5,559 nt of DNA from Desulfobacterales bacterium (lineage in GTDB: Bacteria; Desulfobacterota; Desulfobacteria; Desulfobacterales; UBA5852), in assembly GCA_016735415.1 (NCBI GenBank), contig JAERRP010000285.1:1-5559 (forward strand), written 5' to 3'. Positions within the stretch are counted from its first letter, which is position 1. Each line of letters begins with the position of its first letter. Shown here piece by piece: positions 5,550 through 5,559 of the stretch. The translations under genes were made by a program, and so were the position numbers. Below the pieces are notes generated by a model, which searched no databases, was not told the origin of the DNA, and saw only the letters and a list, made by a program, of their open reading frames with translations.

Positions 5550-5559
5550 TATTATTTAT

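Larger units (their letters stand above)
5386..5559. other. AT-rich non-coding region upstream of mnmE
   Basis: No convincing gene is present and the last 100 bases are clearly more AT-rich than the rest of the window. It contains a possible - strand promoter and an 8-bp inverted repeat. I see no DnaA boxes (TTATNCACA), so although the region may be origin-proximal there is no sign of oriC itself here. The neighbouring gene to the right lies outside the window. Confidence 0.6.

Noticed and set aside
5386..5559. Replication origin in the AT-rich right end
   Set aside because: AT-richness and nearby parS are suggestive, but I find no DnaA boxes or repeated 13-mers, so there is no direct support.
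1..5559. CRISPR array, insertion sequence or prophage genes
   Set aside because: No regularly spaced direct repeats, transposase, integrase or phage-like proteins are visible; the genes look like stable chromosomal ones.

Overview
The window looks like a chromosomal segment of an anaerobic, GC-rich deltaproteobacterium-type organism (Desulfobacterota, perhaps Desulfobacterales). This rests on three things: a sodium-pump decarboxylase beta subunit, a rubredoxin-rich membrane protein, and a mnmE-led operon with a PrmA-like methyltransferase. The taxon is inferred from gene content and style only; no marker gene here proves it.

Layout: two convergent gene blocks face each other across a gene-free gap. 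On the + strand, bases 1-580 hold the 3' part of a Na+-translocating decarboxylase beta subunit (OadB/MmdB/GcdB family). After 30 nt comes a 321-residue protein (611-1576) that joins three rubredoxin-like Cys4 modules to a four-helix membrane domain. A clear Rho-independent terminator at 1731-1771 ends this block. The 155 nt between the last stop codon and the terminator contain nested inverted repeats that may be a structured RNA or a small repeat element.

On the - strand, reading from 5343 down to 1951, are mnmE (tRNA U34 modification GTPase), a YkgJ-type cysteine-cluster protein, an unrecognised 118-residue protein, and a PrmA-like methyltransferase with a non-standard N-terminal domain. 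The last three are tightly packed (gaps of about 10 nt, one ribosome binding site overlapping the preceding stop codon) and are almost certainly co-expressed. mnmE is separated from them by 69 nt.

The most informative non-coding element is a perfect 16-bp palindrome at 3929-3944, one base after the mnmE stop codon. It matches the chromosomal parS (ParB/Spo0J binding) sequence exactly. With mnmE, a gene commonly near the origin, it suggests that this segment lies close to oriC and takes part in chromosome segregation.

The right end (5344-5559) is AT-rich and has no gene. It holds a terminator-like hairpin immediately upstream of mnmE, a possible promoter on the - strand, and an 8-bp inverted repeat at the predicted transcription start. 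I see no complete novel defence, mobile or CRISPR system here. The unusual items are the triple-rubredoxin membrane fusion, the altered PrmA-like protein, the parS placement and the nested inverted repeats.
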